From Myxococcota bacterium (GTDB lineage Bacteria; Myxococcota_A; Bradymonadia; UBA7976; UBA1532): a stretch of DNA of 37,591 nucleotides. The number at the start of each line of letters is the position of its first letter. The first letter of the stretch is position 1. The stretch lies in the NCBI GenBank assembly GCA_963169045.1, contig CAUJDF010000100.1, positions 1 to 37,591 of the forward strand, written 5' to 3'. This document shows, one piece after another, positions 17,628 to 26,080 of the stretch. The notes under the pieces were generated by a model, which saw nothing but the letters and a program-made list of their open reading frames with translations, did not search any database and had not been told where the DNA came from. A program made the translations under genes and the position numbers.

Positions 17628-18590
17628 ATGACTCAATCCGAACAGCAGCACGGCGAGCTCCAGCCGGGCGCCTGGAAGCCCGAAGTGCACGCCGCCATCC
17701 TCGCCCTCCTCGACGAGCACGGCGTGAACAGCCCGGGCTACGACCCGGAGAAGCCGCCGCTGGCCACGCTGGACTGCGACGAGACGCTGATCTGCAACGA
17801 CATCGGCGAAGCGATGCTGCGTTACATGGTGACGCGCCGCCGCTTCCACGCCGACCGCGGCTTCTGGCAGCTGATCCCCGAGCGCCTGGGGCGCGACGCC
17901 ATCCAGGCGGCGTTCTCGGCCGTCGCCGGACGCAACGACGCCGAGGTGAAGGACACCGCCGCCTTCCGCCGCTTCCGCGCCGGATTGATCAACGTCTACG
18001 AGACCTTGCGCGAGCAGGAGGGCAACGAGGCCGCCTACGTGTTCGCCGCGCGCACGCTGCGCGGCCTGCACGAGAAGTCGGTCGCCGAGCTGGTCGAGGA
18101 CGTGCTCGACTACGAGCTCGACCGTCCCGTCGGCCAGGAGGAGATCGCGTCGGGCCCGCCGTTCACCGGCCTCATCGTGCCGACGGGGATCCGCGTCTAC
18201 CGCGAGATGCTGAACCTCGTCGACGTGCTCGACGCCCACGGCTTCCAGACGTGGATCGTCACCAGCTCGAACGCCTACGTCGTGCGCGGGCTCGCGCGGC
18301 GCATCCACTTCCCCGAGGAGCGGGTGCTCGGCATCGAGCTGAGCGTGCAGTCCGGCATGCTGACCGACCGCGTCAACGACCCCACCCCCATCGGCGAGGG
18401 CAAGCTCGAGCTCTTCCTCGACACGGTCGGCCGCAGCCCGGTGCTCGCCGTGGGCGACTCGATGAACGACTTCGACCTGCTCGAGAACTGCGAGGGCGTC
18501 TCGATCGCGATCGATCGCGGCGACAACGACGAGCTCCTCGAGCGCGCCGCCGAGTACGAGTGGCACATCCAGCCTTCGTTCCCCGTCTGA
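17628..18590 (+). CDS. HAD-superfamily phosphatase (subclass IB, SerB-like)
   Basis: 320 residues from the ATG at 17628, chosen because it lies after the preceding stop; the frame is open further upstream only by overlap. HAD motif I is TLDCDETL (nucleophile Asp49 and Asp51), motif II is IVTSSNAYV (Ser near 211), motif III Lys is in GEGKLELFL, and motif IV is AVGDSMNDFDLL (about 272-283). A helical cap (about 60-195) sits between motifs I and II, as in phosphoserine phosphatase and related small-molecule phosphatases. It is a cytoplasmic Mg-dependent hydrolase; the substrate cannot be fixed because the cap is not SerB-typical. The 19-bp gap after the DUF2330-like gene suggests co-transcription. 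Confidence 0.9.
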   Translation: MTQSEQQHGELQPGAWKPEVHAAILALLDEHGVNSPGYDPEKPPLATLDCDETLICNDIGEAMLRYMVTRRRFHADRGFWQLIPERLGRDAIQAAFSAVAGRNDAEVKDTAAFRRFRAGLINVYETLREQEGNEAAYVFAARTLRGLHEKSVAELVEDVLDYELDRPVGQEEIASGPPFTGLIVPTGIRVYREMLNLVDVLDAHGFQTWIVTSSNAYVVRGLARRIHFPEERVLGIELSVQSGMLTDRVNDPTPIGEGKLELFLDTVGRSPVLAVGDSMNDFDLLENCEGVSIAIDRGDNDELLERAAEYEWHIQPSFPV

Positions 18591-18635
18591 CGACCGTCTT
18601 GAACTTGCCGGGCGCTGCTGACACATTGCGGCGCC

Positions 18636-20135
18636 ATGGAGTTCAACTGCCCCGCCTGTAGCACGCCCCACGCCTTCCCCGACGACCAGATCCCCGACGG
18701 CGGCATCGTCGTCGCCTGCACGCGGTGCGCGGCGCACGTCACGCTGTCGCGCGCGGGCGTGGTCGCGCCGGCAGGCGGACGCAAGTCGATGCCACCGGGC
18801 GCGCCGGCGCCCGACGAGGCGCCCATCGAGGCGACGTCGCAGGCGATGGCGTCGCTGCGGCCGAGCCGCATCATGGAGGCGCCCCCCGAGGAGCCGCCGC
18901 CCGCCGCCGAGCCGCCGCCGAGCGTCGCCGAGCCGCCGCCGCGCGCCGCCGAGCCGCCGCCGAGCGCCGCCGAGCCGCCGCCCGAGAAGAAGGAAGGCTT
19001 CCTCGGCAAGGCGGGCCGCGGGCTCTCGGCCGCCGCCGCCCGGGCCAAGGAGGCCGCCGAGGCCGGCAAGCGCGCCTTCGACGACGCGGCCGACGACGAG
19101 ATGGGTGCGCCGGCCGCGCCGCCCGGCCTGGCCATCCCCGGCGCCGCCGCCGCCACCGACGCCCACTGGACGTGGCGCGACCTGCCGCGGGCGTTCCTCG
19201 GCGTCTTCGATCTGCGGCGCGTCCTGTTCGCGACGGCCGGCTTCTGGGCGGCCATCAACGTCTTCGCCCTCCTGCAGTGGCTCGGCGGCTGGCTCGGCGC
19301 CAAGGTCGCCGGGGTCATCGCCACGGTGTTCTCGGTCGTCGCCTGGGTCGGTTTCGTGGGCATCGTCGCCCTCGTCGCTTCGGTGATGGGCTACGTCTGC
19401 CACCAGGTCGTCGTCGAGGGCCGCGCCTCCTCGGTGAAGGCGGGCATCGACTGGACGAAGGCCCACCTCAAGAGCGTCCTCGGCACGCCGCTGGCTTTCG
19501 TCGCCGTCATCGCCGCCATCGCCGTCGCCGAGGGTGTCGTCGGCGCCGTGGGGCGAATCCCGTGGGCCGGCCCCATCGTGTGGGGCGTGGCGTCGCCCGC
19601 CCTCTTCGCGGCGAGCCTCGTGGCGGGCGTCGTCGCCGTCGCGATGGTCTACAGCCTGCCGCTCTATATCCCCGTGATCTACAACGAGAAGACGGGGCCG
19701 AAGCAGACGCTGCAGCGCCTGCTCGGGCTGTTCCGCGAGCACGGCTTCTCGCTCGTCGGTCTGCTGCTCGTCGCGCTCCTGATGATCACGGTGGTGTACG
19801 CGGTCACGGTCGTGCCCGCCTTCGAGACGAGCCGCATGCTCACGAGCCAGGTCGGCGCGTCGGCGATGGGCGCGAACCTGCCCGGCCTCTTCGGCTCCGC
19901 CCCCGGCGCCTACCCCGCCTTCCTGGCGTTCGCGATGGATCCGCTGCCGCTGCTCGGCGCGGCGGGCGGCCTCGGCGAGACGAACTTCGGGCACACACTC
20001 GGCGGCCTGCTCGCCGGCCTGCTCGGCGCCAGCGCGTTCTTCGCGCTGCTGATCGCCCTCTTCGCCCTCGCCTGGTACACCGCCGGCTGCATCATCTACG
20101 CGATCGTCACGAAGCGCGCGAAGCCGCGCCCTTGA
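18636..20135 (+). CDS. Zinc-ribbon multi-pass membrane protein
   Basis: 499 residues. The N-terminal zinc ribbon of the MJ0042/zinc_ribbon_5 kind has Cys5, Cys8, Cys28 and Cys31 (CPAC...CTRC). A disordered Pro/Glu-rich linker with EPPP heptads follows (about residues 86-117), then a short basic amphipathic helix, then about six or seven transmembrane helices (residues ~190-495) and a basic C-terminus (TKRAKPRP). Such ribbons often head myxobacterial membrane or regulatory proteins; a small-molecule or protein-sorting role is possible but unproven. TTGAAC at 18599-18604 could be a -35 box for a promoter of its own, but the -10 is poor. No family name can be assigned to the membrane part. Confidence 0.8.
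   Translation: MEFNCPACSTPHAFPDDQIPDGGIVVACTRCAAHVTLSRAGVVAPAGGRKSMPPGAPAPDEAPIEATSQAMASLRPSRIMEAPPEEPPPAAEPPPSVAEPPPRAAEPPPSAAEPPPEKKEGFLGKAGRGLSAAAARAKEAAEAGKRAFDDAADDEMGAPAAPPGLAIPGAAAATDAHWTWRDLPRAFLGVFDLRRVLFATAGFWAAINVFALLQWLGGWLGAKVAGVIATVFSVVAWVGFVGIVALVASVMGYVCHQVVVEGRASSVKAGIDWTKAHLKSVLGTPLAFVAVIAAIAVAEGVVGAVGRIPWAGPIVWGVASPALFAASLVAGVVAVAMVYSLPLYIPVIYNEKTGPKQTLQRLLGLFREHGFSLVGLLLVALLMITVVYAVTVVPAFETSRMLTSQVGASAMGANLPGLFGSAPGAYPAFLAFAMDPLPLLGAAGGLGETNFGHTLGGLLAGLLGASAFFALLIALFALAWYTAGCIIYAIVTKRAKPRP
18891..18983 (+). repeat. 21-bp Pro-rich coding repeats
   Basis: Consecutive units beginning GAGCCGCCGCC encode EPPPAA, EPPPSVA, EPPPRAA, EPPPSAA and EPPP. Three are 21 bp long (18909-18971). 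They form a likely extended linker between the zinc ribbon and the membrane domain. Confidence 0.85.
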
Positions 20136-20461
20136 GCGACGCGGATCCGCACCTCGCCGCCTCTCCGCGCTCGGCGCATCCCTGCAGCCGAACCGCTCCG
20201 ACAACCCCGCGTCCCTCGGCACACTGGGCTGCGCGCCTCTGACGCGCCCCGGTGGCTCGCCGCCCGTGCTCCGCGTGCGCGCGCCTCACGGACCGGCCGC
20301 CGCGTCGAGGCGTTGCCCGCTTCGGCGTCGTCTCACGGACAGGCGTCGTCGCGTCGCGGCGGCGCCGAACCCTCCCTGCTCGGATGGCACTCGGACGGGA
20401 GGGGTCGGGGTGACACCCGACGGGCGACGACACCGAGAGGTGGAGCGGTCGGCGGCGGGGC
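20136..20461. other. 326-bp non-coding gap between convergent genes
   Basis: Both flanking genes end here. Open frames across the gap show no ribosome site, domain or signal peptide, and they overlap on both strands. Apart from a 10-bp palindrome GCGGATCCGC (20140-20149) and the small hairpin at 20404-20421, nothing recognisable is present. Confidence 0.6.
20404..20421 (-). terminator. Candidate terminator hairpin for the CARDB-like gene
   Basis: GTCGGG (20404-20409) and CCCGAC (20416-20421) form a 6-bp stem with a 6-base loop, 41 bp past the stop of the leftward gene at 20462. There is no T tract, so this is tentative. Confidence 0.3.
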
Positions 20462-21220
20462 TCAGCGGATGCGGGAGGTCGTCGTGTTGTTGTTCGCGAC
20501 GGGGTCGTCGCCGCACACGATCTTGGCCTCGAGCGGCTTGGCATCGCCCGTCTGGTGGAAGGGAACGACGATGGTCTCCTTGTCGCCCGCGCGCAGCGCC
20601 CGCAGCGTCTTCTCTTGGACCTTGCGGCCGTTGACCTCGACCACGACCTTGCAGTTGCCGCCGATGGCGCCGGGGCCCTGGTTCAGCACCTCGAACTTGA
20701 GCTTCCGGTTGGGGTTGCCGCCGCTGAGCATCTCGATCTCGGGGCGGTTGTTGAACTTCAGGTCGCCGCCGCCGAGCTCGAGGGTCTTGACGTTGTTGTC
20801 CCACTTCGGGTCGGCGGCCTGGACGCCGGCGACGATCTCGAGGTGGCCGTTGCCGCGTTGGGCGGGCAGGTCGACGGCGATCTCGTTGAGGAAGCCGGTG
20901 CGGCTGCTCGTGAAGCTCGCGTTGACCTGGCTGAGCTGCGTGCGGCGCGCGCCCTCGACCCAGAAGATCGTCACCTTGTCCTGGTGCCGGTTGCTGCCGG
21001 TCTGCGCGCCGAAGACGTTGATGCGCGCCCGGCGACCCTGAAGGCCGGCGAGCTGCACGCTGCGGATGGCGAGGTCGGGCCCCTTCGGCGCCGCGGCTTG
21101 CGGGATGTTCGGCTGCGCCGTCCTCGGTGTGCCCGGCGCGACCTGCGCGAACGCAGGCGCGGCCGCGAGCACACTCGCCCCGATCAGCATTCCCCACCGA
21201 CGGCTGTTCTTCCCCCTCAC
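20462..21220 (-). CDS. Secreted CARDB/APHP-like beta-sandwich protein
   Basis: 252 residues from the GTG at 21220, chosen over in-frame starts at 21289 and 21247 because GAGGAGG sits five bases upstream and the signal peptide (MLIGASVLAAAPAFAQ) then starts near residue 11. After a Pro/Gln-rich spacer, two domains resembling CARDB/APHP modules follow: PDLAIRSVQLAGL... (about 47-135) and FNNRPEIEMLSGGNPNRKL ... VVVEVNGRKV (about 140-240). These are Ig-like adhesive or scaffold folds of exported proteins. Last in a leftward gene group, 76 bp after the metallophosphoesterase gene. Its binding partner is not known. Confidence 0.75.
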   Translation of the reverse strand: MRGKNSRRWGMLIGASVLAAAPAFAQVAPGTPRTAQPNIPQAAAPKGPDLAIRSVQLAGLQGRRARINVFGAQTGSNRHQDKVTIFWVEGARRTQLSQVNASFTSSRTGFLNEIAVDLPAQRGNGHLEIVAGVQAADPKWDNNVKTLELGGGDLKFNNRPEIEMLSGGNPNRKLKFEVLNQGPGAIGGNCKVVVEVNGRKVQEKTLRALRAGDKETIVVPFHQTGDAKPLEAKIVCGDDPVANNNTTTSRIR

Positions 21221-21225
21221 GGCGT

Positions 21226-21232
21226 CCTCCTC
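21226..21232 (-). promoter_or_regulatory. Ribosome binding site deciding the GTG start at 21220
   Basis: On the minus strand, GAGGAGG is followed by ACGCC and then GTG at 21220. It sets the start of the CARDB-like protein and rules out the longer frame from 21289. Confidence 0.7.
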
Positions 21233-21296
21233 ATGGGTTCGGCGCATCGCGCGTGACGGCCCGACGAGGCCCCCGGCGCGCGCATTCAAAGTTTTT

Positions 21297-22670
21297 TCAC
21301 AGCGTCTTCGGTTCGACCTCGACGCACACCCCGTCGCAACCGGGCGAGGCGGTCACGAGCAGCCAGTGGTGCTCGTCGCCGCTCACGGTTTCCATGGGCG
21401 CGCCGCCGCCACCGCTGTGGACGACGTCGACCCCCGCCACCGTCTGGACGTCGAAGATGCCGAGGTGTCCCGTGATGAGCTTCGGCACGCCGCCGCGTCG
21501 CAGCTGGGCCACGAAGCGCGCGGCCTCGCGCCAGCTCTTGAAGGCGTTGCTGCCGAAGGACGCGGGCTCGAACGGCGGAAAGTGCGTCAGCACCACGCTG
21601 CCGCCCGGCCGCCGCTCGAACGCCCACCCCAGCGACGCGTCCGCGAGGTAGCGCTCGAGCAGCCCGTGCGTCGTCGGCGAGAGCCCGGCCTCGGCAGAGT
21701 CCAGCACGATGATGCGCGCCGGCCCCGCGTCGAACGCGAACGTCGTGGCGCCGAGGGCCTCGACGATCACGTCCGGCTCGGCCTCGTCGACGTCGCGCTC
21801 GCCGACCGTCGCGTACCACGGCACCGGGAGCCCGTCATACGCGTCGCGGGCCGCCTCGAGCTCTTCCGGCTCGCCGCCGCGCGTCAGGTCGCCGTTGACC
21901 ACGACGAAGCGCACGCCGAGGGTGGCGGCGTCGCGCCGCATCACCGCGAGGAACGCGTCCCGCTTCTCCTCGTCGCCCGCGTTGTTGGCGAACACGGCAA
22001 AGGCGAGCGGCTCGCCCCGCGGCACGTCGGCGCGGGCCCGGTGGCGGACGACGAGCGGGGCCCGCGCCAGCGCGCCGGCGGCGGCGGAGCCCGTCCCCAG
22101 GCATGCCGCGCGGGCGGCCTCGTCCGCCTCGACCGTCGCCGGGGCGGCGCCGCACGTCACGCGGTAGGTGCGCGGGCCCTTGGCGTTCAGGTGCAGCGTG
22201 AAGACGAGCGCGTTCTCCCGCGGCGGGCAGTCGGCGACGGTCGTCTCGGCGTCGAGCGGCGTCCAGTCGGGATCGTCTTCGTCGGCCACGAACTCGACGC
22301 CGGCGCCGGTCGCCTCGCGCGCCGCCGCGGCGCCGGTCGAGACGTCCGCGAGGAACGGCCGCTGCGTCAGCACCGTGTCTCCGGGCACGGGCTTCAAGGT
22401 GACCTCGAGGGTGCGCGGCTCGCAGTGGCTCGTCTCCACGTCGACGCGCAGGTCGAGCGACTGGGCGCGCACCTCGATCCGGTCGGGCGCGGCTTCGCTC
22501 GTCGCCTCGATCTCGCGCACGGTCGCGCCCTCGACGCGGACGGTCAGGCCCTGCCCCAGCGTCGCCGTCCGCGCCGCCGACGCCGCCGCCTCGCGCTCGT
22601 CCAGGTCGGATCCGCACGCACAGAGCGCCGCCGCCGCGAGGGTCAGAGCCCGAAGCCGGTGCCGAGCCAT
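21297..22670 (-). CDS. Lipoprotein with degenerate metallophosphoesterase domain
   Basis: 457 residues from the ATG at 22670; a TTG three codons upstream is possible but less likely. A lipoprotein signal has Cys17/Cys19 (ALCACGSD). The first ~215 residues are beta-rich and unrecognised. The rest follows the order of calcineurin-like phosphoesterases: FAVFANNAGD, FVVVNGDLTRGG (Asn259-Gly260-Asp261), WYATVGERDV, VVLTHFPPF and LITGHLGIFD. Several metal ligands differ from the family: no D-x-H in the first motif, GERD instead of GNHD, and GHLG instead of GHxH. The enzyme may be weak or inactive. It overlaps the end of the upstream membrane-protein gene by 28 bp, indicating coupling. The fold assignment is fairly sure, the activity is not. 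Confidence 0.8.
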   Translation of the reverse strand: MARHRLRALTLAAAALCACGSDLDEREAAASAARTATLGQGLTVRVEGATVREIEATSEAAPDRIEVRAQSLDLRVDVETSHCEPRTLEVTLKPVPGDTVLTQRPFLADVSTGAAAAREATGAGVEFVADEDDPDWTPLDAETTVADCPPRENALVFTLHLNAKGPRTYRVTCGAAPATVEADEAARAACLGTGSAAAGALARAPLVVRHRARADVPRGEPLAFAVFANNAGDEEKRDAFLAVMRRDAATLGVRFVVVNGDLTRGGEPEELEAARDAYDGLPVPWYATVGERDVDEAEPDVIVEALGATTFAFDAGPARIIVLDSAEAGLSPTTHGLLERYLADASLGWAFERRPGGSVVLTHFPPFEPASFGSNAFKSWREAARFVAQLRRGGVPKLITGHLGIFDVQTVAGVDVVHSGGGGAPMETVSGDEHHWLLVTASPGCDGVCVEVEPKTL

Positions 22671-23821
22671 ACCGCCCAACCGTCTCCGCCGACGAGGCTG
22701 AACTCGATGTCGAGGTCGTCACTGTAGCTGTGCACGAGGCCCGCCTCCAGCAGGCCCGACTCCTTGGAGGCGGGCGCGACGTCGTGCGTCGGATCCTGGA
22801 TGAAGCGCAGCCCGAAGTGCGTGCGCGGGCCCGTGTTGAGCTCGATGCCGCTCTCGAGCACGAGGAACGGGAACCCGTACTCCGACCCGGAGAAGAAGCC
22901 GGGCAGCTGGTCGTCGTCGGCGATCAGGGCGCCGTAGCGGCCGACACCCACCCGGTTCACGACGTAGAAGTTGCGCAGGCTGCGCACGAACTGGCCGAGG
23001 TCGAGCTTCCAGCGGACGTACCCCTCGTACTGCTCGGTGGCGACGTAGAAGTCGGGCATCTCCACGCGGCGCAGGCGGGCGCCCACCGCGAGCTCGTTGT
23101 GCTTGTTGCGGCCGCGCCAGACGCGCGCCCCGACGTCGACCTGGTACGTGCGCTCGGCGAGATCGGCCTCGAGGTCGACCTGCGGCACCACGTAGACGAG
23201 GCCGGCGTCGAGGGACAGCTGCGTCACGAGGTGGTGGCGAAACGGCGTCAGCGGGTCGCTCGTGAAGCGGTAGGCGAGACTGAACGTCGAGCCCTCGACG
23301 CGCGAGGAGTCGTCGGGGAAGGACTCGGCCCCCTTGAGCGCGCCGAGCACGTCGGCGAGCCAGGAGCCCACGAACAGGAAACCGCCGGCGTGGATGAGCG
23401 CGCGCCGGGCCCCGCCGACCTCGCCGCTGTCCTGCGTGGCGTTGCCGAGCACGACGCCGCCGACGATCAGGCCGACCGCCGCGACCTCGGTCAGCAGCAG
23501 CTGCAGCGCGGTCTTCTCCTCGCCCGTGTAGAAGTGACCGAGGCCATGGACGAAGAAGCCGGGCACCAGCGCGAGCATGCCGCCGAGCAGCGAGCCGGGC
23601 GGCTCGTCCTCGGGGCGGTCGGCGTAGCCCTCGGTGAGCGCCTGCTCGAGCGGCGTGAGCTCGGCGCCCGTCGGCGGCGGCGCGCCCGCCGGGAGCTCCT
23701 CGGGATCGGGGGGCGCGCTCGGGTCGAGCGGGGCGTCGGGCGCGTCGGCGGGCCCCGCGTCCTGCGCGCGCGCCCACCCCGGGCCGAGGGCGAGCGCGAC
23801 GGCGAGCAGCAGCCGCGTCAC
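22643..23821 (-). CDS. Probable envelope protein with signal peptide and beta-strand C-terminus
   Basis: 392 residues from the GTG at 23821, overlapping the RecD2 stop as GTGA. A signal peptide (about 1-20, ending ARAQ) is followed by an Asp/Pro-rich stretch (DAPDAPLDPSAPPDPEE), two or three hydrophobic segments (about 85-165: MLALVPGFFVHGLGHFYTGE, AAVGLIVGGVVLG, GGFLFVGSWLADVLGAL), and then about 220 residues of alternating strands rich in Tyr, Phe and Arg, like an outer-membrane beta-barrel. The motif HGLGHFYTGE recalls small TM2-like loops, but no family is assigned. The end, AVWLGTGFGL, is compatible with an outer-membrane protein C-terminus. The gene is coupled on both sides in the leftward group. 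Confidence 0.75.
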   Translation of the reverse strand: MTRLLLAVALALGPGWARAQDAGPADAPDAPLDPSAPPDPEELPAGAPPPTGAELTPLEQALTEGYADRPEDEPPGSLLGGMLALVPGFFVHGLGHFYTGEEKTALQLLLTEVAAVGLIVGGVVLGNATQDSGEVGGARRALIHAGGFLFVGSWLADVLGALKGAESFPDDSSRVEGSTFSLAYRFTSDPLTPFRHHLVTQLSLDAGLVYVVPQVDLEADLAERTYQVDVGARVWRGRNKHNELAVGARLRRVEMPDFYVATEQYEGYVRWKLDLGQFVRSLRNFYVVNRVGVGRYGALIADDDQLPGFFSGSEYGFPFLVLESGIELNTGPRTHFGLRFIQDPTHDVAPASKESGLLEAGLVHSYSDDLDIEFSLVGGDGWAVWLGTGFGL

Positions 23822-26016
23822 GCCGCCGCCTCGCGCAGCCGCCGCGCCAGCGCCGTGAAGCGGTGCAGGCCCTGGTCGTTCTCGACGGCGCGCCGCAGCG
23901 CCCGCGCCTGCCCCACGAGCACCACCAGCCGCCGCCCGCGCGTCACCGCCGTGTACAGCAGGTTGCGCTGCAGCATGACCCAGTGCTCGGTGAGCACCGG
24001 CATCACCACCGCCGGGTACTCGCTGCCCTGGCTCTTGTGCACGGAGCAGGCGTAGGCGAGCACGAGCGCGTCCAGCGCGTCGGCGGCGTAGTCGACCCGG
24101 CGCTCGTCGAAGCGCACGCGCACGCCGTCGCTCGTCCGCGCCTCGATGCGCCCCACGTCGCCGTTGAAGACCTCCTTCTCGTAGTCGTTGCGGACCTGCA
24201 TCACCTTGTCGCCGACGCGCAGCCCGCGCGGACCGCCGAGCGGCTCGCCGTCGGGGTTGAGCAGCGCCTGCAGCGTCTCGTTGAGCGCGTGGGCGCCGCA
24301 CGTACCGCGGTGCATCGGGGCGAGCACCTGCACGTCGTCGAACGAATTCAGATTGAACTTCGCGGGGATGCGCTCGGCGACCAGGCGGCCGATCAGCGCC
24401 CGAGCCCGCTCGGGATCCTCGGCAGTCACGATGAAGAAGTCGCCGCGGTCCGGGTCGGCGGCGGGCACGGGGACCTCGCCGGCCTGCACGCGGTGCGCGT
24501 TGACGACGATGTCGCTGGCGCTCGCCTGGCGGAAGATCTCGCGCAGCCGCACGGCGGGCACCGCCCCGCTCGACAGCAGGTCGGCGAGCACGTTGCCGGC
24601 GCCGACGGACGGCAGCTGGTCGGCGTCGCCCACGAGCACGAGGCGCGTGCCCGGCCGCACCGCGCGCAGCACCGCCGTGAACAGCGCCAGGTCGAGCATC
24701 GACGACTCGTCGACGACGAGCGCCTCGGCCTCGAGCGGCTGGTCCTCGTCGCGCCGGAAGGCGTCCTCGCGCGGGCTGTACTCGAGCAGGCGGTGGAGCG
24801 TGCGCGCCTCGCGCCCCGTCGACTCCGCCAGCCGCCGCGCCGCGCGCCCCGTCGGCGCCGCCAGCAGGATGCGCCCGCCCGACCGCTCCACCGCGTGCAC
24901 CAGCGCCCGCACGATCGTCGTCTTGCCGGTGCCGGGACCGCCGGTCAGCACGAGGAGCGGGTGCCGCGCCGCCGCCTCGAGCGCCTCGCGCTGCGCCGGC
25001 GCCAGCGTCACGCCGCGCTGCTGCTCGAAGGCCGCCGTGTCGACCTTCAGCCGCGGCACCTGCGCCGCGCGCAGCCCGAAGACGCGCTCCGCCGCCTCGA
25101 TCTCGAGCGCGCGCGGCGTGCGCAGCCAGACGCCGTCGTCCTCCTGCTCGAGGCGGCCCTCGGCGAGCAGCGCGTCGAGCACGTCGGCGCCTCCCGAGGG
25201 GAGGCGCCCCCCGGCAGTGGCTTCCGCAGGAAGCCGCGGGAGGCCGGCGCCCTCGGTGCCGGTCAGGTTCGCGACGCGCTCGAGCAGCATGTCCCGCGGC
25301 AGGTACGTGTGCCCGTCGTCGAGCGCCTGGCCGAGCAGGTGCACCAGCGCCGCCGCCACGCGCGCCGGCGAGTCGGACGCGAAGCCGAGGCTGCGCGCGA
25401 TGCGGTCCGCCGTCGCGAAGCCGACGCCGCGCACCTCCTCGGCCATGCGGTACGGGTTCTCGCGGACGAGCGCGATCGTCTGCCCCCCGTAGCGCTTGAA
25501 GATGCGCGCGGCGAGCGCCGCCGACACGACGTGCCCCTGCAGGAAGACGAACGCCTCGCGCTGCACCTCCTGCTCGCGAAACGCCTCTTGAATCGCGCGG
25601 CTGCGCTGCCGGCCGATGCCCTCGACCTCGGCGAGCCGCTCCGGCGCGGTGAGGATGACGTCGAGCGCGTCGGCGCCGAACTTGTCGACGATGCGCCCGG
25701 CCAGCTTCGGCCCGATGCCCTCGACCTTGCCGCTGGCGAGGTAGGCGCGGATGCCGGCCTCGCTGTGCGGCAGCACCGGCCAGCCGGCCTCGACGCGGAA
25801 CTGGTCGCCGTACTTCGCGCTCTGCTCGCGCCGCCCGACGAGGCGCACGCGCTCGCCCTCGTTCAGGCCGCCGAGCGCGCCGACGACGCTCACCGTCTCG
25901 TCGCTGCCGTCGTCGCGCTGGAGACGCGCCACCGCGTACGCGCCGTCCGCGCTCGTGAAGACGAAGCGCAGCAGCACGCCTTCGAGGGTCTCGGGCTCCT
26001 TCGCCGGCGGGATCAC
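23818..26016 (-). CDS. recD2: RecD2-like ATP-dependent DNA helicase
   Basis: 732 residues from the GTG at 26016, the normal RecD2 length. An N-terminal OB-like part precedes helix-hairpin-helix segments (VEGIGPKLAGRI and VEGIGRQRSRAI, about 98-150). Then comes the SF1B helicase core: Walker A GGPGTGKT (359-366), Walker B VVDESSMLD, GDADQLPSVGAGN, the 2B/SH3-like region, VHKSQGSEYPAVVMPV and NLLYTAVTRGRR. It acts in the cytoplasm as a 5'-3' DNA helicase in repair or replication stress. The frame is open further upstream, but that part overlaps the divergent SDR gene and has shadow composition. There is no ribosome site; a -10-like box six bases before the GTG suggests leaderless translation. 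About 22 extra residues come from a palindromic element (25186-25251). Confidence 0.93.
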   Translation of the reverse strand: MIPPAKEPETLEGVLLRFVFTSADGAYAVARLQRDDGSDETVSVVGALGGLNEGERVRLVGRREQSAKYGDQFRVEAGWPVLPHSEAGIRAYLASGKVEGIGPKLAGRIVDKFGADALDVILTAPERLAEVEGIGRQRSRAIQEAFREQEVQREAFVFLQGHVVSAALAARIFKRYGGQTIALVRENPYRMAEEVRGVGFATADRIARSLGFASDSPARVAAALVHLLGQALDDGHTYLPRDMLLERVANLTGTEGAGLPRLPAEATAGGRLPSGGADVLDALLAEGRLEQEDDGVWLRTPRALEIEAAERVFGLRAAQVPRLKVDTAAFEQQRGVTLAPAQREALEAAARHPLLVLTGGPGTGKTTIVRALVHAVERSGGRILLAAPTGRAARRLAESTGREARTLHRLLEYSPREDAFRRDEDQPLEAEALVVDESSMLDLALFTAVLRAVRPGTRLVLVGDADQLPSVGAGNVLADLLSSGAVPAVRLREIFRQASASDIVVNAHRVQAGEVPVPAADPDRGDFFIVTAEDPERARALIGRLVAERIPAKFNLNSFDDVQVLAPMHRGTCGAHALNETLQALLNPDGEPLGGPRGLRVGDKVMQVRNDYEKEVFNGDVGRIEARTSDGVRVRFDERRVDYAADALDALVLAYACSVHKSQGSEYPAVVMPVLTEHWVMLQRNLLYTAVTRGRRLVVLVGQARALRRAVENDQGLHRFTALARRLREAAA
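25186..25251. repeat. Palindromic element inside recD2
   Basis: Two perfect hairpins with 3-base loops lie side by side: GGCGCCTCCC/GGGAGGCGCC (25186-25208) and GGCTTCC/GGAAGCC (25219-25235). GCCTCCCG (25189-25196) can also pair with CGGGAGGC (25237-25244) to enclose both. In the recD2 frame the element encodes a low-complexity stretch (GLPRLPAEATAGGRLPSGGA) without breaking the frame. Confidence 0.6.
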
Positions 26017-26028
26017 GCCGGGGTTGTA
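26017..26028 (-). promoter_or_regulatory. Candidate -10 box implying a leaderless recD2 transcript
   Basis: On the minus strand TACAAC (26028-26023) is a four-of-six match to TATAAT and lies six bases before the recD2 GTG, so transcription would start at or next to the start codon. No good -35 box is visible. Confidence 0.3.
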
Positions 26029-26080
26029 ACACGAGTGCCGCGCTCGCCTCGCGTTTCGCGGCCGTGGTAGACGGGAGGGC

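Noticed and set aside
20266-21256. Plus-strand open frames across the gap and the CARDB-like gene
   Set aside because: They have no ribosome site or domain and are opposite a gene with a signal peptide and a strong GAGGAGG site.
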